A stretch of 64,000 nt of DNA from contig JAVLUZ010000154.1 in the NCBI GenBank assembly GCA_036768485.1, positions 3,058,529 through 3,122,528 of the forward strand, given 5' to 3'. The position numbers and the translations under genes were made by a program. The notes under the pieces were generated by a model. The model was given only the letters and a program-made list of their open reading frames with translations, was not told where the DNA came from and ran no database searches. The DNA comes from Mermis nigrescens (taxonomy: Eukaryota > Nematoda > Enoplea > Mermithida > Mermithidae). Below are positions 24,194-37,400 of the stretch, piece by piece. Every line of letters begins with the position of its first letter. The first letter of the stretch is position 1.

Positions 24194-24428
24194 TTTAGGT
24201 GGGCGGCACCAAAATTCTAGGGGTGCAAGATGTTTTAAAGTTGAAAAAATGGCCTTAGAAATGGTGATATGGCGAAAAAACACAATTTTTCAACGTTTCT
24301 CATCGAGCACTATCCATCGGCCTCAAAAACTTGCGAAAAAAATTTCAAAAATTGAATTTTGGTGTGGGGCTATTTTGGTTTCCTGGGGGAGGGGTGCATA
24401 CCCCAAACCCTTCCAACGCCCAGGTGTG
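24194..24428 (+). mobile_element. Family C hAT-type MITE (C3)
   Basis: TTTAGGTGGGCGGCACC … CCAGGTGTG. Flanks GAAGCGAC / GAAGCTAC (7 of 8). Confidence 0.85.
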
Positions 24429-24713
24429 GAAGCTACTAAATTTCCTCGGAAGGCGAATTCCCTGGTGTGAATCATGTGGAAAAATTCTAACGAAAGCTGA
24501 TAGAGTATAAGACGATTTTTTCGGCCGAGTTAAAAAAATTCTATTGAAAGATTTAAAAAATTGATTAAAAAATTCATTAAAATATCTAATGTAAACAATT
24601 CCGTATTAATAGTTACTATTCTAGTTGTATATTCTGTAATTGTTCTTATTTTTGAGATAAATAAATCTCTAAGCCAATATGACAGGAAAACCGATGTATT
24701 GAATGGATTATGG

Positions 24714-25345
24714 ATCATACGTGTAATGGCTTAAAATTTTGGAGGGTTCCCCAACCATTTGCAAGAGGGTGAGATGAATGGCTTTAAATTCTTAAACAAA
24801 ACGGCCAAAAACACGTAAAAATGGCCTGAAACGCACGTTTTTTCCAATGGGGGGGCTCGAAAATTTTCTGGCTTTCGGGGGAACGATTGACGTTCAAGCT
24901 TTAGTAGAGGAATCTCCGTACATGTAACGGCTCGAAATTTGGAGGGGGGTCCCGGCCATTTTTAGGTGGAGGGGGTTGAATGACCCCCAATTTTTGACTA
25001 AAAACGGCCAAAAACGCCTAAAACGGCCAAAAAACACGATTTTTTCCCAATAATTGCCGGTCAAACATCTTCTGGCTTTAGGGGGACGTCCGACTTTGGG
25101 TGGGGGATCTTCGCATCATACGTGTAACGGCTCGAAATTTGGGGGTGGATTCTTGGCCATTTTTAGGGGAGGGGTAAATCACCTCCAATTTTTAGCCAAA
25201 AACGACCAAAAAATTCAATTTTTTTCCAAATTGCGGGATGTTAAAAATTTTCTGGCTTCAGAGGGATGGGGGACGTCCGTCTTTGGGTGGGGGTATCCAT
25301 CCTCCCATCCCCGTGTTACGTGTATGGGGATCCCCATCCCCTGCT
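24714..25345 (+). repeat. Family V: three tandem 200-bp units
   Basis: Three successive units begin near 24714, 24915 and 25118, each with GTAA(C/T)GGCT, a G-rich segment, GGCCATTT, GGCCAAAAACG and TTTTCTGGCTT. The outer ends CATACGTGTAA and TTACGTGTATG are inverted repeats, so the array sits inside one MITE-like element. The open frames over it come from this repeat. Confidence 0.8.
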
Positions 25346-26304
25346 ACATGTATGCTATGCAATTTCCTGCTATTCCAGAACGCTATGCTCTGGCTCAGCA
25401 AACTTTTGAGCATTTCTATACAGCATATAGCACTTAGAAATCTTTTGGCATATATACTGATACAATCCCCTCTGATACACTGTTGTTTTTGCTGGATGAA
25501 TGAAATAATATGCTTATTGATAAACGAACGTAATCTCACATGACTGAGGGACCCGTTTTCGGTCGAAATTTGGGCCAAAAATTTTTAAAAATTGTAAAGC
25601 TTGCAAATGAAAGTGAAGATATACAGATTGGGAAGCGTTCTAATCTCAGGGAGATCTTTCCGTTTACTTTTCGGATCTAAATTTAGAAAAATGCCCAATT
25701 TTCGCCTAAAAATAATATAATTTCATAGCGAAGGATCGTTCGGATAAATTGGAGAACTGAGGGGTAAAGCGAGCTCTGTTAACCTTTCTTTACGAATGGT
25801 ATATGGGACCGAAATTGGGATGCGAAAATTTTGAATGATCAAAAAAGTCAAAAAACTGATGCTTTGAGCATTAAAACTTGGCATCGAAAATTGTCAAAAA
25901 AGTACGAATTCCCAAAATATTATTTAATGGATTTAACTGATTCTGCGGAAAAACTGATCAAATGTGGCGCTTAAGACATATTAGCCGAAATTTTCAATAG
26001 CCAGTTTTAGCTAAAATTTTAGGCAAGCGTATAATTTAGGCTTTTTTAAAATTTTTTCTAGATCAAAAGGCGCTAATTAGCTAAACTCGCCTGAAAATTA
26101 GTTTAAATTCGACATAGCTTGAAAAAGCCGTAATTTACTGAGTCCCTAGTCAATTTCTAGTATTTTTGCTTGAAAAATTTTAATCTTGCTTAAATTTTCG
26201 TTCTTGGTGAAGCCTTATTTTCGGCATTAAAAACAGATTTCATTCATTCTTTAGCGTTAGTATATTGCTTTTAGATTTAATACAAGCAGTATATGTATGT
26301 GTAC
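25346..26304. other. Interval without recognised features
   Basis: AT-rich sequence with many AAAATTTT words; no open frame worth calling and no repeat borders found. Confidence 0.5.
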
Positions 26305-26664
26305 CACGGTAAGATTTTTGGGAAGACTAAAAACTGTAAAAAAGCTGAAATTCCCAAAAATTTCCGGCGCTTCGCGCCAAAATGAGTAACTGATTGTTCT
26401 TTATATCTTTATAATGGCAGAAATTGCATTTAAAAAGGAAAAATGTAATTTTTTGGGCGCTTCGCGCCATTTCTAGACAATTTTTAGTAATTTTGTCGTC
26501 AAAACCCCAGAAATTAGCTAAAATACACTACCAAAGGTCGAGAAACCCTGTTTTATCACACTGAAAGCGCTACTGCACCATATTTTAGTACTCCAAAAAT
26601 TTGCGTGTACAAAATGTACGAAGACTTTTGGGTACTATCTTTGTACATTGTACAAGAAACACTG
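26305..26664 (-). mobile_element. Family A MITE (A4), left end degraded
   Basis: Right end AAGAAACACTG. Contains two GGCGCTTCGCGCC hairpins (26367, 26458) and GTACAAAATGTAC. No duplication seen. Confidence 0.75.
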
Positions 26665-27161
26665 GTTTGTGCATAATATTTGCATTCGTGTAGACTTTGT
26701 CGATTTTCTCGCTCGCAATCACATAAAAAATTCATGTTATTATGTATTTATTAAAAATGGAAAAGTAATCAAAATAGGTGGCCAAAATCATATGGCTCTA
26801 TCCTATTTTTATGTTGCTATCTATTTGTTTTTACTACATAAATCCGAAAAATCAAAAGTTAGGAGGTTCTTCATAGAACAGTAGAAATGGAAAAAAAGAT
26901 TTTAAAAATTTAAAAAATAAATTGAACAAAATATAATAGAAAAATTAGTGCGTCAAAAATTCGACATTATTCAGCCAGAAGATCGCTGAAAAAGATAGAA
27001 CCAATACATTTTACAGAATTTTGCGGGAAATGAAAAATAATTCTATATTGTCTTTCATTCAAAAGCCTTGAATGATATTGATTTAAATGCGCTAAAGGCA
27101 GTAAGATAGCTGATTTAAGTATTTAAACTATTCTATCTGGTAATTCAAATTGGCGTGTAAG

Positions 27162-28235
27162 CAGGGCCGGATTTAGTGGGGGGCGGGGGGGGCGGTCGCC
27201 CCCTCATTGGCCAAAAATATTTGGCGAGATGAAGAAAGGATATGTCATTTGCAATGATTTTTGGTCGCCAGTGATTATGATTTCTGAAATTTTTCCGGCG
27301 CTTCGCGCCGGGTTATACCTATTAACAGTGTTTTTTGTATAAGGTCCGTTTGTACATGTACAAAGATGGTCCTTAAAAGTCTTTGTGTATTTCGTACACA
27401 CAAACTTTTTGATACCATAATATGGTACAGTAGCGATTTTAGTGTGGCAAAAACAGAGTTGTTCGACCTTTGGTAGTGTATTTTAGCTAATTTTTGGGTT
27501 TCTGAGGGCAACCATCACTAATAATCGTCTCAAAACGGCGCGAAGCGCCTAAAAGTTTGACATTTTTCCTTTCAAAATGCTATTTCTTACATTATAAAGA
27601 TATATAGATCACACAATTACTCATTTCGGCGCGAAGCGCTGAAAATTTTTGCGAATTTCAAACCTTTTTTGCAGTTTTTGTCTTCCCAAAAATGTTTGTA
27701 CATGTACAAAGACGGTCCCCAAAGTCTTTGTACATCGGGAAAAATCTTTGCCGAACACAAAAAACGTGCCTATTAATGAGATTTATTAACTTTCTCTGTG
27801 ACGTGAAGCCATTTTTCGCTCGTGGAGTAGCTTCCAAAAGAATTTCAAAAGCAGAAACAGCTATTTTATCATAGATTTCTTCTATTTTTGAGTAAAACCT
27901 CTGAAAAATTTTCGACCTTCGGCGTCGAATGCTTCAAATTCGGGAAATCGAGCTGTGAATCAAGCTTATTTCACGAATTTTTTGAGCCGGATTTTAGCTG
28001 AAGTCAAATAAGTATAACGATTTTTTCCGCACTAAATTGTCGAGAATTTAGAAATTGTTTCGAAAAAATGTTGCATCGGAAGCGATTTTGAATGAAAGTA
28101 GTCAATGTGAAACGCCGAAAAAACGCCATTTCGCACGTGAAGGGTAAATTTTCGGACCTATTTTTGACTGCTTAATGGAAAAGTTAGGATACCGCCTTCC
28201 CCCTCCCCCTTGGGAAAATCCTAGATTTGCCACTG
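27162..28235 (+). mobile_element. Family E MITE (E2), host of A5
   Basis: CAGGGCCGGATTTAGTGG … CTAGATTTGCCACTG. Flanks CGTGTAAG (27154-27161) and CGTGCAAG (28236-28243), 7 of 8. Interrupted by A5 at 27326-27768. Confidence 0.9.
27326..27768 (+). mobile_element. Family A MITE (A5) nested in E2
   Basis: CAGTGTTTTTTGTATAAGG … CACAAAAAACGTG. Perfect 8-bp duplication CCTATTAA (27318-27325, 27769-27776), which fixes the 8-bp target size for family A. Confidence 0.92.
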
Positions 28236-28440
28236 CGTGCAAGACATGATACCTCTTTAAACCGTGTTCGCTTTATACTTATAAAGTTGCTTTTTTGCGT
28301 TTGTGACTTTCGGTTTTTCCCGAAATTCGTCGTTTTTTATCTTCACTTTCGAAAAAAATCAGAAAATTGGCCACTTCCCAAAAAGCTGAAAATTTCTAAT
28401 TTTTCCACTGGCTAAGTTAATGATTGCATATAATCGTAAC

Positions 28441-28706
28441 CATAGGTGGGCAGCACCGAAATTCTGGGGGGGGGGTTGAAAAAATTTTCAAAGGTCAAAA
28501 AATGGTCTTAAAAGTGGTCGTATGGCAGAAAAACACCATTTTTCGACGTTTCTCATCGAGCACTATCCAATGGCATCAAAAAATCGCTAAAAAAGCAGAA
28601 AAAATTTTCAAAATTTGAATTCTGGGGGGGGTATTTTGATTTCTGGGGGAGGGTAATTCAAGTTCTGAGGGGTGCATACCCCAAACACCCCCCATGCCCA
28701 TGTGTG
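28441..28706 (+). mobile_element. Family C hAT-type MITE (C4)
   Basis: CATAGGTGGGCAGCACCG … CCCATGTGTG. Perfect 8-bp duplication ATCGTAAC (28433-28440, 28707-28714). Confidence 0.93.
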
Positions 28707-29155
28707 ATCGTAACTAGTGATACAAAAATATGTACCCATCGATCAGGTAGATAAATATGTCCATATATAGTGGATAGGTTTAAGGCGGAATCGATATATT
28801 ACTTTTTTGACTTACATAAGTAACTTATTTGTATTCATTTGATTATTTAATCGATTAAATTATTTATTTGATTTGATTAAAAATTTGTTTATCTTATTAT
28901 TTGTTTAGTTTATATAATTAATTTTTTTCATTTGATTTCCAGTGTTTTACTGCCTGGCGCAATGCGTTTCTTTCGTTGGACAATTTGGACCACTAATTCC
29001 ATATTTTTCATATCGAAGGTCTCTTTGGTTCCTCCTTACGCCTTATGATCGTGCTATTAATATTTTATCACGGCTGCGTTCTCAATAATCTGCGCGTTAT
29101 CTATTATTTCGCTTGTATTATTTATTACCCTTTTGCTGAAAAATGCTCGTTTATT

Positions 29156-29307
29156 CAGGCACGTAGCTGGCCGTCCTATTTTGGGGACCAACACCAATTT
29201 TTTTGGGGGACTAAGCCGAAAAAGGCCAAAAATAGCACAAAATAACCTTTAAAAAGTCCTATTTTTCGGAATTTTACTCCCCCCATCCCACCAGAGATAC
29301 GTGCCTG
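29156..29307 (+). mobile_element. Family D hAT-type MITE (D3)
   Basis: CAGGCACGTAGCTGGCCGTC … AGAGATACGTGCCTG. Perfect 8-bp duplication CGTTTATT (29148-29155, 29308-29315). Only 152 bp, the shortest D copy. Confidence 0.93.
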
Positions 29308-29573
29308 CGTTTATTAAGACCTGTTGAATTTGTTCCGTTTTTATCCGATATTATGAAAGTATTTCCTTCGTTACTTATATTTTATCGTTAATTTATATAA
29401 TAAGCATCGGCTTACTGTATTTTTGGCTGGACTACGTAAGCATGCATATCGTTGGCTCCTACCTTATGCTTGTATATTTAATTTATAATCCATTTGACGA
29501 GAATGTGCGCGCGCACATTTCGCTGTTTTTATGTCGGTGTAATGCGGTTTACATCGGGTAGGATGATCGCAAC

Positions 29574-29997
29574 CATACATGCACAGCATGGGAATGCTGG
29601 GGGGGTGAAATTATAAAGTGACTTTGTTTGGGACCGAAAATGGAAGGTATGGGTCAAAAACATCGTTTTTTAGCGTTTCTGACGATGCTCTATCTTTTAG
29701 AGCATAAAAACATAAAACGATTTCGAATAAAAATCAAAAAAACAGAAACAAATTGAAGAAAATATAGTCAAAACATGAGTGTTATGGCGCGAGGCGCCGA
29801 AAATTTGGCACTTTTGAGCAAATAGATAGCTAAAAACGCTTTAAAAAGCATCTTTTCTACAACTTTTTCCAACATCTTTGGGAACTTTCAACAAATCGCC
29901 AATTCTGGGGTGGGGGTGAAAAAAACTTTTGCGGGGGTTGAAAGGTTTCTGGGGGGGGTTGAAAACACAACCCCCTTCCCCCACAAGATCATGTGTG
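29574..29997 (+). mobile_element. Family B MITE (B3)
   Basis: CATACATGCACAGCATGGG … AAGATCATGTGTG. Flanks ATCGCAAC / ATCGTACG only partly alike. Hairpin variant GGCGCGAGGCGCC at 29786. Confidence 0.8.
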
Positions 29998-30469
29998 ATC
30001 GTACGCTATACTGTAGCTTTGCTAGATTATTTATTTCCTTATCTATTAGAAATCCGTAAATTATTCCGGGGAAGTTCTAGGAATTCATTGTAAATTGAAT
30101 ACTTTATGCTCTTTAGTCGAAAGGTACTACATAGGTCATTAATCTCATACATCTCTCGAAGAACTTTGAACCTTTTATTTTTTGATTCTGACTAGTTCTA
30201 AAAATGCTTTTGTTTTTCCGATTATTTTGAATTAGGATCATCCGACAGAATTTTATCAATAGTTACTCTCTTAAATTCGTAGTTGTCGTCGTGTTGACAG
30301 TTTTTTATTATCAAAATATCCGATGCGTAATTGATAAATCATAGGTAGCGCGTTAGCGCGTATCTATAATATACTTAGGTACCCCCAACATATGTCTACC
30401 CCCTACAGCAACACTGTGACACTTCTGTATTGTGCGGTTTAGATAATGAAAAAATTCGCAGCCCGTGTT

Positions 30470-30720
30470 TTTTTATTTAATGTAGTGGTTGGTGGAAAAA
30501 TACGTTTTTTGTTCCGTTTTTGTTCGCCACTTTTCCCGTTTAGTAGTCGTGATGAGACCTTCTGAGGGGTATAAGTCACAGCGAATCTTTTCATTTACAT
30601 CGGTATTCAGCTTTTTTCTGGAAGTGTAAAGTCAAAAGTCGATGGTGTTAAATGTGTTTCTGTCTTGTTGTTTCTATCAGCTTCTCCGGTTATGAGTCTG
30701 GACATGATGATAAGTCTAAA
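30470..30720 (+). repeat. Dispersed repeat P, copy 1
   Basis: TTTTTGTTCGCCAC, GGGGTA…GT(C/T)ACAGC, GTGTAAAGTCAAAA, GTGTTTCTGTCTTG and GGTTATGAGTCTGGACAT occur in the same order at 59930-60190. Unknown element type. Confidence 0.65.
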
Positions 30721-30869
30721 AATATTCGAGGTTTCAAACGTCTTACGTCAGTCGGACGCGTTTGTATATACTCAAAAGGGGTGTAAAGTTAGTTACATTT
30801 AACATTTATTTGTCTTCATACCATTGTGGAGAGTCAATTTATTGATCGTAATATCAGAAAAAAAGCTGA

Positions 30870-31320
30870 CTCAAATTTTCTTTACACTCGATGGTTGTGT
30901 TAAGTTTACACTGAACAAAACATTGCGGAAGCTTAATTTTTTCCAAAATGTAAGTAACGTCAGAATCACGAATCGACTGTTAGTTTTCTCTACACCGAGT
31001 AGTTGTGTGAAATTTACACTATTCATTCATTGTAGATGTCTAAAAATTACACTACAAATTTTTTTACTTTTATAGGATTGCGGAACGTGATTTTTCTCAA
31101 AATATGTTTCGTAAGGTCAGTATTACGAATCTGACTGAATGTTTTCTTTACATCCTGTAACTGTGTAAAGTCTACACTGAAAATTAACTTTAGTTTAAGA
31201 GCGTTGCAAAAGCTTAATCTTTTCAAAATGTTTCCATGTTACGTCAGGATTACGAATTTGAATGTTAGTGTTCTTTACACCCAGTAGTTGCGTAAACTTT
31301 ACGCTGAAAACATTTCATTC
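30870..31320 (+). repeat. Degenerate tandem array, about 130-bp unit
   Basis: A unit with (A/G)CGTCAG(A/G)ATTACGAAT, TTCTTTACA and GTGTAAA…TACACTGAAAA recurs around 30950, 31100 and 31230 with variable spacing. Confidence 0.5.
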
Positions 31321-31467
31321 GTTTAAATCATGTGAGGTGCTCTTTTTTAAAAAATAATGCCATGTTCAGAACAATATGGTTTTCCGCGTTCTTGGACTGC
31401 TGTCATTATTGTGGAATGTTACCGTGTGTGTTTATCAATTGATTTAATCAAATCGAGCTAATTAAAA

Positions 31468-32025
31468 GTAGGGTACTTGCAAAGAAAAATGCTCCGGTGG
31501 AACAAAAAGGACGGATATACTTGGTTTTACGCATCTTTAAAGACATAAAAGGAGGGGATTAGAAATAAGATTCCCGCTAAAAAACGCAAAAAATCGAAGT
31601 ATATTTTGCGGCTTCTGAAAAAAGCATGCCGTCACAAAACATTGATCAAAGGCTCAGAATATGAGATAATGGGCAAGCTTTGATGTATTTTAATAACCGA
31701 TTTAGCATCTTGTCTGTATCCAATTCCTCTTTCAATATCTGATCAATATTCAGTTAATTGTTAATGGCTTCAAAAATGAATTGTGACAAACACATGATCT
31801 TGTTAATTGCTGCCCCACAGCAATGCGTGGCATGCTAGCGTAAGAATGCACATTATGTCATTTTTTGATTAGTGATCGCTTCTTTTCTATGAATAAGCTG
31901 TTCATGTTACTTATTTTTACGTCTGAGGGACAACTCTCTTCTGTTGGCATGATGCGTAATTCCAAGTATATTCGTCCTTTTTGTTCCATCGGAACATTTT
32001 TCTTTGCTAGTATATAATAATCGCT
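31468..32025. mobile_element. Family Q MITE with about 50-bp inverted ends
   Basis: TACTTGCAAAGAAAAATGCT at 31472 is mirrored by the sequence ending near 32020 (ACATTTTTCTTTGCTAG); the mirrored arms continue through GGAACAAAAAGGACG and CTTGG. No coding. Confidence 0.7.
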
Positions 32026-32368
32026 TTGCTTTCTTTTTATTTAACCGTATCAACTGTTTTTATATCTCAAAGCGACTTTTTGGAAGTTATCAGTTTCGTG
32101 CATGCATGTAACGCGGGCTGGGTTGGGTATCATTCACCTAAATTTGATCGCCTCGTCCATACTCCAAACTGAAATTTCTATAACCTGCATTTTTGACGAA
32201 CACTTGCGCTTTTTTGGACCATTTTTATGTGTTTTTGCTATTTTTGGACAAAATACTAGGTCATTAATCTCATCCTAAAATAGCCGACTATATCCCCTTA
32301 TAAGATTTGAAGCTTTTACATGCATGGTTTCGCGTTAACGAATGATCACTATGCTATATTATTGAATT

Positions 32369-32618
32369 CAGGGTCGTATTTATGGTGAGGGGGCGGTATC
32401 ATTTTGGTCCAAGCACGACCTAAAAAAGACATCTTTTATGGCTTTTTTGTGAAAAAGATTTTTTCAAAAATTTTGAATTTTATCATCGCAGTGGATAGAG
32501 CATATCAAAAAACGTCGGTAAAAATGCGGTTTTTGCGCGCTATCCCGACCAATGTTTTGAGATAGAGACCGATTTATGTTAGGTCCGCCCCCTTGGCCAA
32601 ATCCTGGATACGGGCCTG
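32369..32618. mobile_element. Family S hAT-type MITE
   Basis: CAGGGTCGTATTTATGG … CTGGATACGGGCCTG. Perfect 8-bp duplication ATTGAATT (32361-32368, 32619-32626). Confidence 0.9.
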
Positions 32619-32935
32619 ATTGAATTGTGACTTGTTCGATCTTGCGAATATGTCGTATGAATATCAGTTGTTATGTGGATTTACGTCTTCGTCTTAGATG
32701 GGATCGCATCGTCTCGCAGGCCAGAAAATTAGTCGAATTTGTTTTTTTTTCTTCGGGATTGTAATCAGTTATTGTGATAAGTTGGTAAAAAAACTTGCAT
32801 GCTTCAATAATAATTTGACGACTAGTGATTGTGAGATGGATTTTGGGCACAGCTGGCCATTTTTTTAGAAAGATGGTGGGTGAACGACTTTTTTGGTCAA
32901 GAAAAATACCCGAAGATGAAAAAACAAGTTTTCAC

Positions 32936-33168
32936 CATACCAGGGCGTGGGGGATTTTGGGGGGTACCCTCAGAAACCAAAATACCCCCCCCAGAATTCA
33001 ATTTTTGAAATTGTTTTTGTTTTTTTCGCAATTTTTTGATGCCAGTGGATAGTGGTCTATGAGATACCTAGAAAAATGGTGTTTTTTTCGCCATGCCACC
33101 ATTTTATGGCCAATTTTCGGCCTTCGAAAAATCTTGCACCCCCAGAACTTTGGTGCCGCCCACCTATG
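32936..33168 (-). mobile_element. Family C hAT-type MITE (C5)
   Basis: Reverse orientation: CATACCAGGGCGTGG … GCCGCCCACCTATG. Perfect 8-bp duplication GTTTTCAC (32928-32935, 33169-33176). The open frames at 32825-33393 are mostly this element. Confidence 0.92.
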
Positions 33169-33176
33169 GTTTTCAC

Positions 33177-34438
33177 CCGCAAAGGCAAGGAGGAGAACTC
33201 ATTTTTTGAACATGGATGGAGACGACCAACATTGGTTAGTGATGCCGCAACCCCACCTACCTTGTTATACGCATGCCACATATTGGCTTATGTTGAGATC
33301 GGACTCCTCGGTAACAAACAACTATGGCGGACCGCTTTAATTCCGTTTTTAATGGTTTTATTGCTTTTTACACGATATTTCGATGCCAATTGATAGCGCT
33401 CGATGAAAAACGTCGCGAAATGATGTTCATAATATGAATTTCGGATGATTTTTTATTTCTAAGAATTTCCTGAATCCACAGCACCTCATTTTCGATTTCG
33501 CCCAGTGGTGTGCATAAATTAGAAGTTTTAGTCGGAAGAAGACCGCGTAAATGCTATTTTGGTCCTTCCCATAATTTTTTAATCAAAAAATCATTATCTT
33601 ATGTTTCTTTTGTATCCTCGTCTCTGCCCCGTTATCGTATTGTGACTACTGAATTTATTTTATTCATTAAACATTTCCGATATCCTGCAAACAGGAACTC
33701 AATAAACTTAGCAAAACAAATCCCAAATATGTTTTCAGAGCCATAAGCCACGATTTTCAGGCCGAAAAGATGAGTGCGCTGAAGTTTCAAATCATGATGT
33801 TAAATCGAATCGGGCATTTTCAACGCGCTATGGCTTTTTTGCTCGCTTTGTTTTCTTAATGCTGTTCCAAATTTTATTGTTTTATTTAATTTTTCCGAAT
33901 ATTTATCCGTCTCGAATGCATTTATGAATCGTCAGTTCGTTTCGCTTTGCGATCATTCTGTCATATTTGTTCATAATAAATTTAAACAATGGCAATGCTT
34001 CTCGCTATTCGCTAAGTGAGTATGCTTACTTTGCACACCGTATAAGTTTAATGCTAAAAAATGACGAAAACTGATGGTATGGGCAAAAAGCGTCATTTTT
34101 CGACGTTTCTCATTGAGCTTAATCTATTGGCATTAATCAGAAAAGCACGAAAAGAAGGACAATAATTTCAAAATTTTAATTCTAGGAAGTCTGTCGAATT
34201 CTGGGGCGTTGTGGTTCTGGGGTCTAGTCACCTCATCCCTATTCCGTATCAACATATGATAGTCAACAGAAAAATTTTAAAAATAAAATTGTCAGGGCTC
34301 AAGGACATTTGACTTAAGTCACAGATGGCTTTCTCAAAGGTACGAAATTATGCACATGCTCTATTGCAGAAAAAATCGTCCTATGGCCAATCAGCAGCGT
34401 AAGTGAGTGCTGCGTGGTTTTTTATTTGAGTGACGTTC
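33177..34438. other. Interval without a gene
   Basis: Contains a degraded family C copy (about 34030-34255: CGTTTCTCATTGAGC, TTCTGGGGCGTTG). Otherwise unremarkable AT-rich DNA. Confidence 0.5.
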
Positions 34439-34442
34439 TTAA

Positions 34443-37400
34443 GAGTCAATTTCTGTAAGAATCAACCCAGCGATGTAGTAAGGGCGGACAGTTAAAAAAT
34501 AACCTATCCTCATTTTGACGTATGTTGTACAGTTTTTTATTCTGAGCAACATGGTGTAAAGCGTTTTGTACAAAAACCATTTTTCGCTTGGAACATCAAC
34601 CTCAAAGTTTGAAAAATCGACACTTTTTGTCAAAAAAGAGTAGATTTACTTTTATGACTATAACTTCTTAACAACGCAAGATATTAGAGTCAATATTTTC
34701 TTAAATGAAAGAGCAAGATTTTGGCTTTGAATTATCACTTTGATAAGTCCACAAGTTTGACGGGTTGAGAAATTATGTAAGACTGAATATGAAAAAGTTT
34801 GACTATGTGCACTGAAAAATTTCACATTTCGTCCTATAACTCCTATACTAGATGCGGGTGATTCCCAAAATTTTAGTATGATATGGCACTTAGATGTGAC
34901 ATATATTTGGCAAAAAATAAAAAAATTAAAGGACCACTTTTTGAGCAATGAGTCTTCACGCAAGACCATTTATTGTGAGTTACACAATTGTTCTTGCCCA
35001 AAACTTTTCTTTTAGACGTTATATCTCGCGAGTAAGGTAAGACCAACTTCAAAATTTTGGTTAAATAATTTACTTAGTCTTATGATGTTATCGGCAAAAG
35101 AATATGAAAGTTGTCAAATTTCTGATTGAACAGTGGCCCTTAGCGTAAGTGCAAGTCAGGTAGGAATGGCTGATTATCAGCACACAAAATTCTTCTTTTT
35201 CCAATTATAACTCCTGCATTAGACATGGGACATTATTTAAATTTTAACACATTGTTACTGTAAGCCCTTTTGTGCCATTGGTAAAAAATAAAAATACTGC
35301 TAAACCACTTCTTGAGCAACGGATCATTAAGTAAATACTACTATGACACATGACTGGATACACTCAAAAACCTTTCTATGTTCTAGGGGATCATTCATTA
35401 TAGGAAATTAACACAATTTTACTGCACCTCACCATATTCAGCGCATAATAAGAGAACAACACCCAATTTCTCGAAGCATGACTATCAAGAAGTGTCTTAT
35501 TTTTTAGCTTGCTCAGTTGTATATCTGAAGATAATTAATTCTGATGGGATTTCACTTTGCCCCAATTACATCTGTAGTTTACCTACTCACCATGTAGGTA
35601 TGGATTGATTTGTTGTGAATGTAAGCATGTGCTAATGTCAGTTTCTTTGCATAAGAAGGATTAAAATAAAATTTTTTAAAGCAAAGGAAGATAGCAAGTT
35701 GATTAAGTTCAAGCTTTTAGAAGGGCCATACTGTAAGTAAACATTTTTGAAGCAATATCTACTTTGTATTGAGAAGTGCAAAAGACGCAAGCTTGGCTGT
35801 AGAGAACTCAGCTTATGGACTCATATGAAACATTACTCAAACAGTGAAAAATGTACATATATAATCTTGCTTTGGATTACTGGGACATAGATGCTATCAT
35901 TCAAAGCTATTCCATAAAAAGTTGAGTTAGGATCAGGAATGGACTATGAGGACTTAATATCACGCGACAAATTGTTACAACAAATTCAAACATCAAAACA
36001 GTCACTGTGCAGCAGAACATCTTCAATTTCTTCAGACTCTAATTCAAGGTTTGGGTCAGCCATAAATTCATCCTCTGGGCATTCATCAGTCACATCTTGC
36101 GCTGCTCCCTCTGATTCTCGTTTTCTGGCTTCACGCGACCAAAAATTTGCTATTTGTTGCCATGTAAGATATTCTGATAAGCTAAACTGTGGCAAGCTTC
36201 GCATTTCTTTCGCCACATCTTGCGGGTCATATTTCTGGCGATTCTGCACACCATAGTCAAATTTCTGGATAAGGAATTGGCGCTGCTTTTCAGAAAAAGC
36301 TTTGCATATTCTGCGCTGCCGTAAGGCCCACCCCGCTTCTAAATGATCAATATTATTGTCGGTGGAATATGTTTGCCATTGATTTTGCAGAACTTCATTT
36401 AAGCTAGCTAGCCTAGGTGTCAAGTGCCGTTGCTCTATTGTATTAACATATGTTGTTACTGCTGCATCACGTAAAGTTTGCCTCTCGGGTTGTTATTGAT
36501 GGAATCCTAGATCTAGATGGTCATCCAGTTCTTGCAAGCTTGGATAAGACTTCAAGCATCCGCTTACAGGGCACAAGAAAAGATTCGCACCTGTTTCATG
36601 GGCATTGTCAGAAGTACAATTGGCTCTTGTTGAAAGTTCCTGACTTCTCTTGTCTTGTATAGGTATCCACAGATTGGACAATGAAATCTGACTCGGCAAT
36701 CTACCCTGGTGGTAAATTAAAATTGGGGTAAATGTACATTTTCCATGCTTGCCTTTCCAGGAATTTTCAGGAATTAGCATTCCTGAGCCAATGCTATAAG
36801 CCTTCCAGGCTATGATTTGGCCATCCTCAAATTTGAAATTATTTAGAAAGTTAATGCCCTGTATCTGTGCCAAATTTGACTTAGATTTTGCTAGTGATCC
36901 ATATAAGACTGATGTTCCTTTTATACCATCATAGGCAGAGATACAGTGGACAAATTCAGCTGGAGTAGAACATTTGTGATTCTCATCAATATAAAGCTTC
37001 ACTTTTCGCTTTATTGCACCAGCCATTCTGTCACAATCGCCTTTTCCTGACTGTGGATCGCTGAAATCCCACTGTTTTATATTGATGTGCAGGTTTGAAG
37101 CAATTTCATTCATGGATTATAAATGGACTTGCGTGAAGACTCATTGCTCAAAAAGTGGTCCTTTAATTTTTTTATTTTTTGCCAAATACATGTCGCATCT
37201 AAATGCCACATTATATCAAAATTTTGAGAATCACCCGCATCTAGTATAGGAGTTATAGTACAAAATGTGAAATTTTTTAGTGCACAAAGTCAAACTTTTT
37301 CATATTTAGTCTTACATAATTCCTGAACCCGTCAATCTTGTGGACTTATCAAAGCAGCGACTCATAGAGAAAATCTCGCTCTTTCATTTAAAAAAATTTG

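Noticed and set aside
33052..33393. 113- and 93-codon overlapping frames
   Set aside because: Mostly inside MITE C5; shared with every other C copy of the same orientation.
35939..36662. Plus-strand frames over the transposon gene
   Set aside because: They are antisense shadows of the minus-strand C2H2 protein, which has the family-like sequence.
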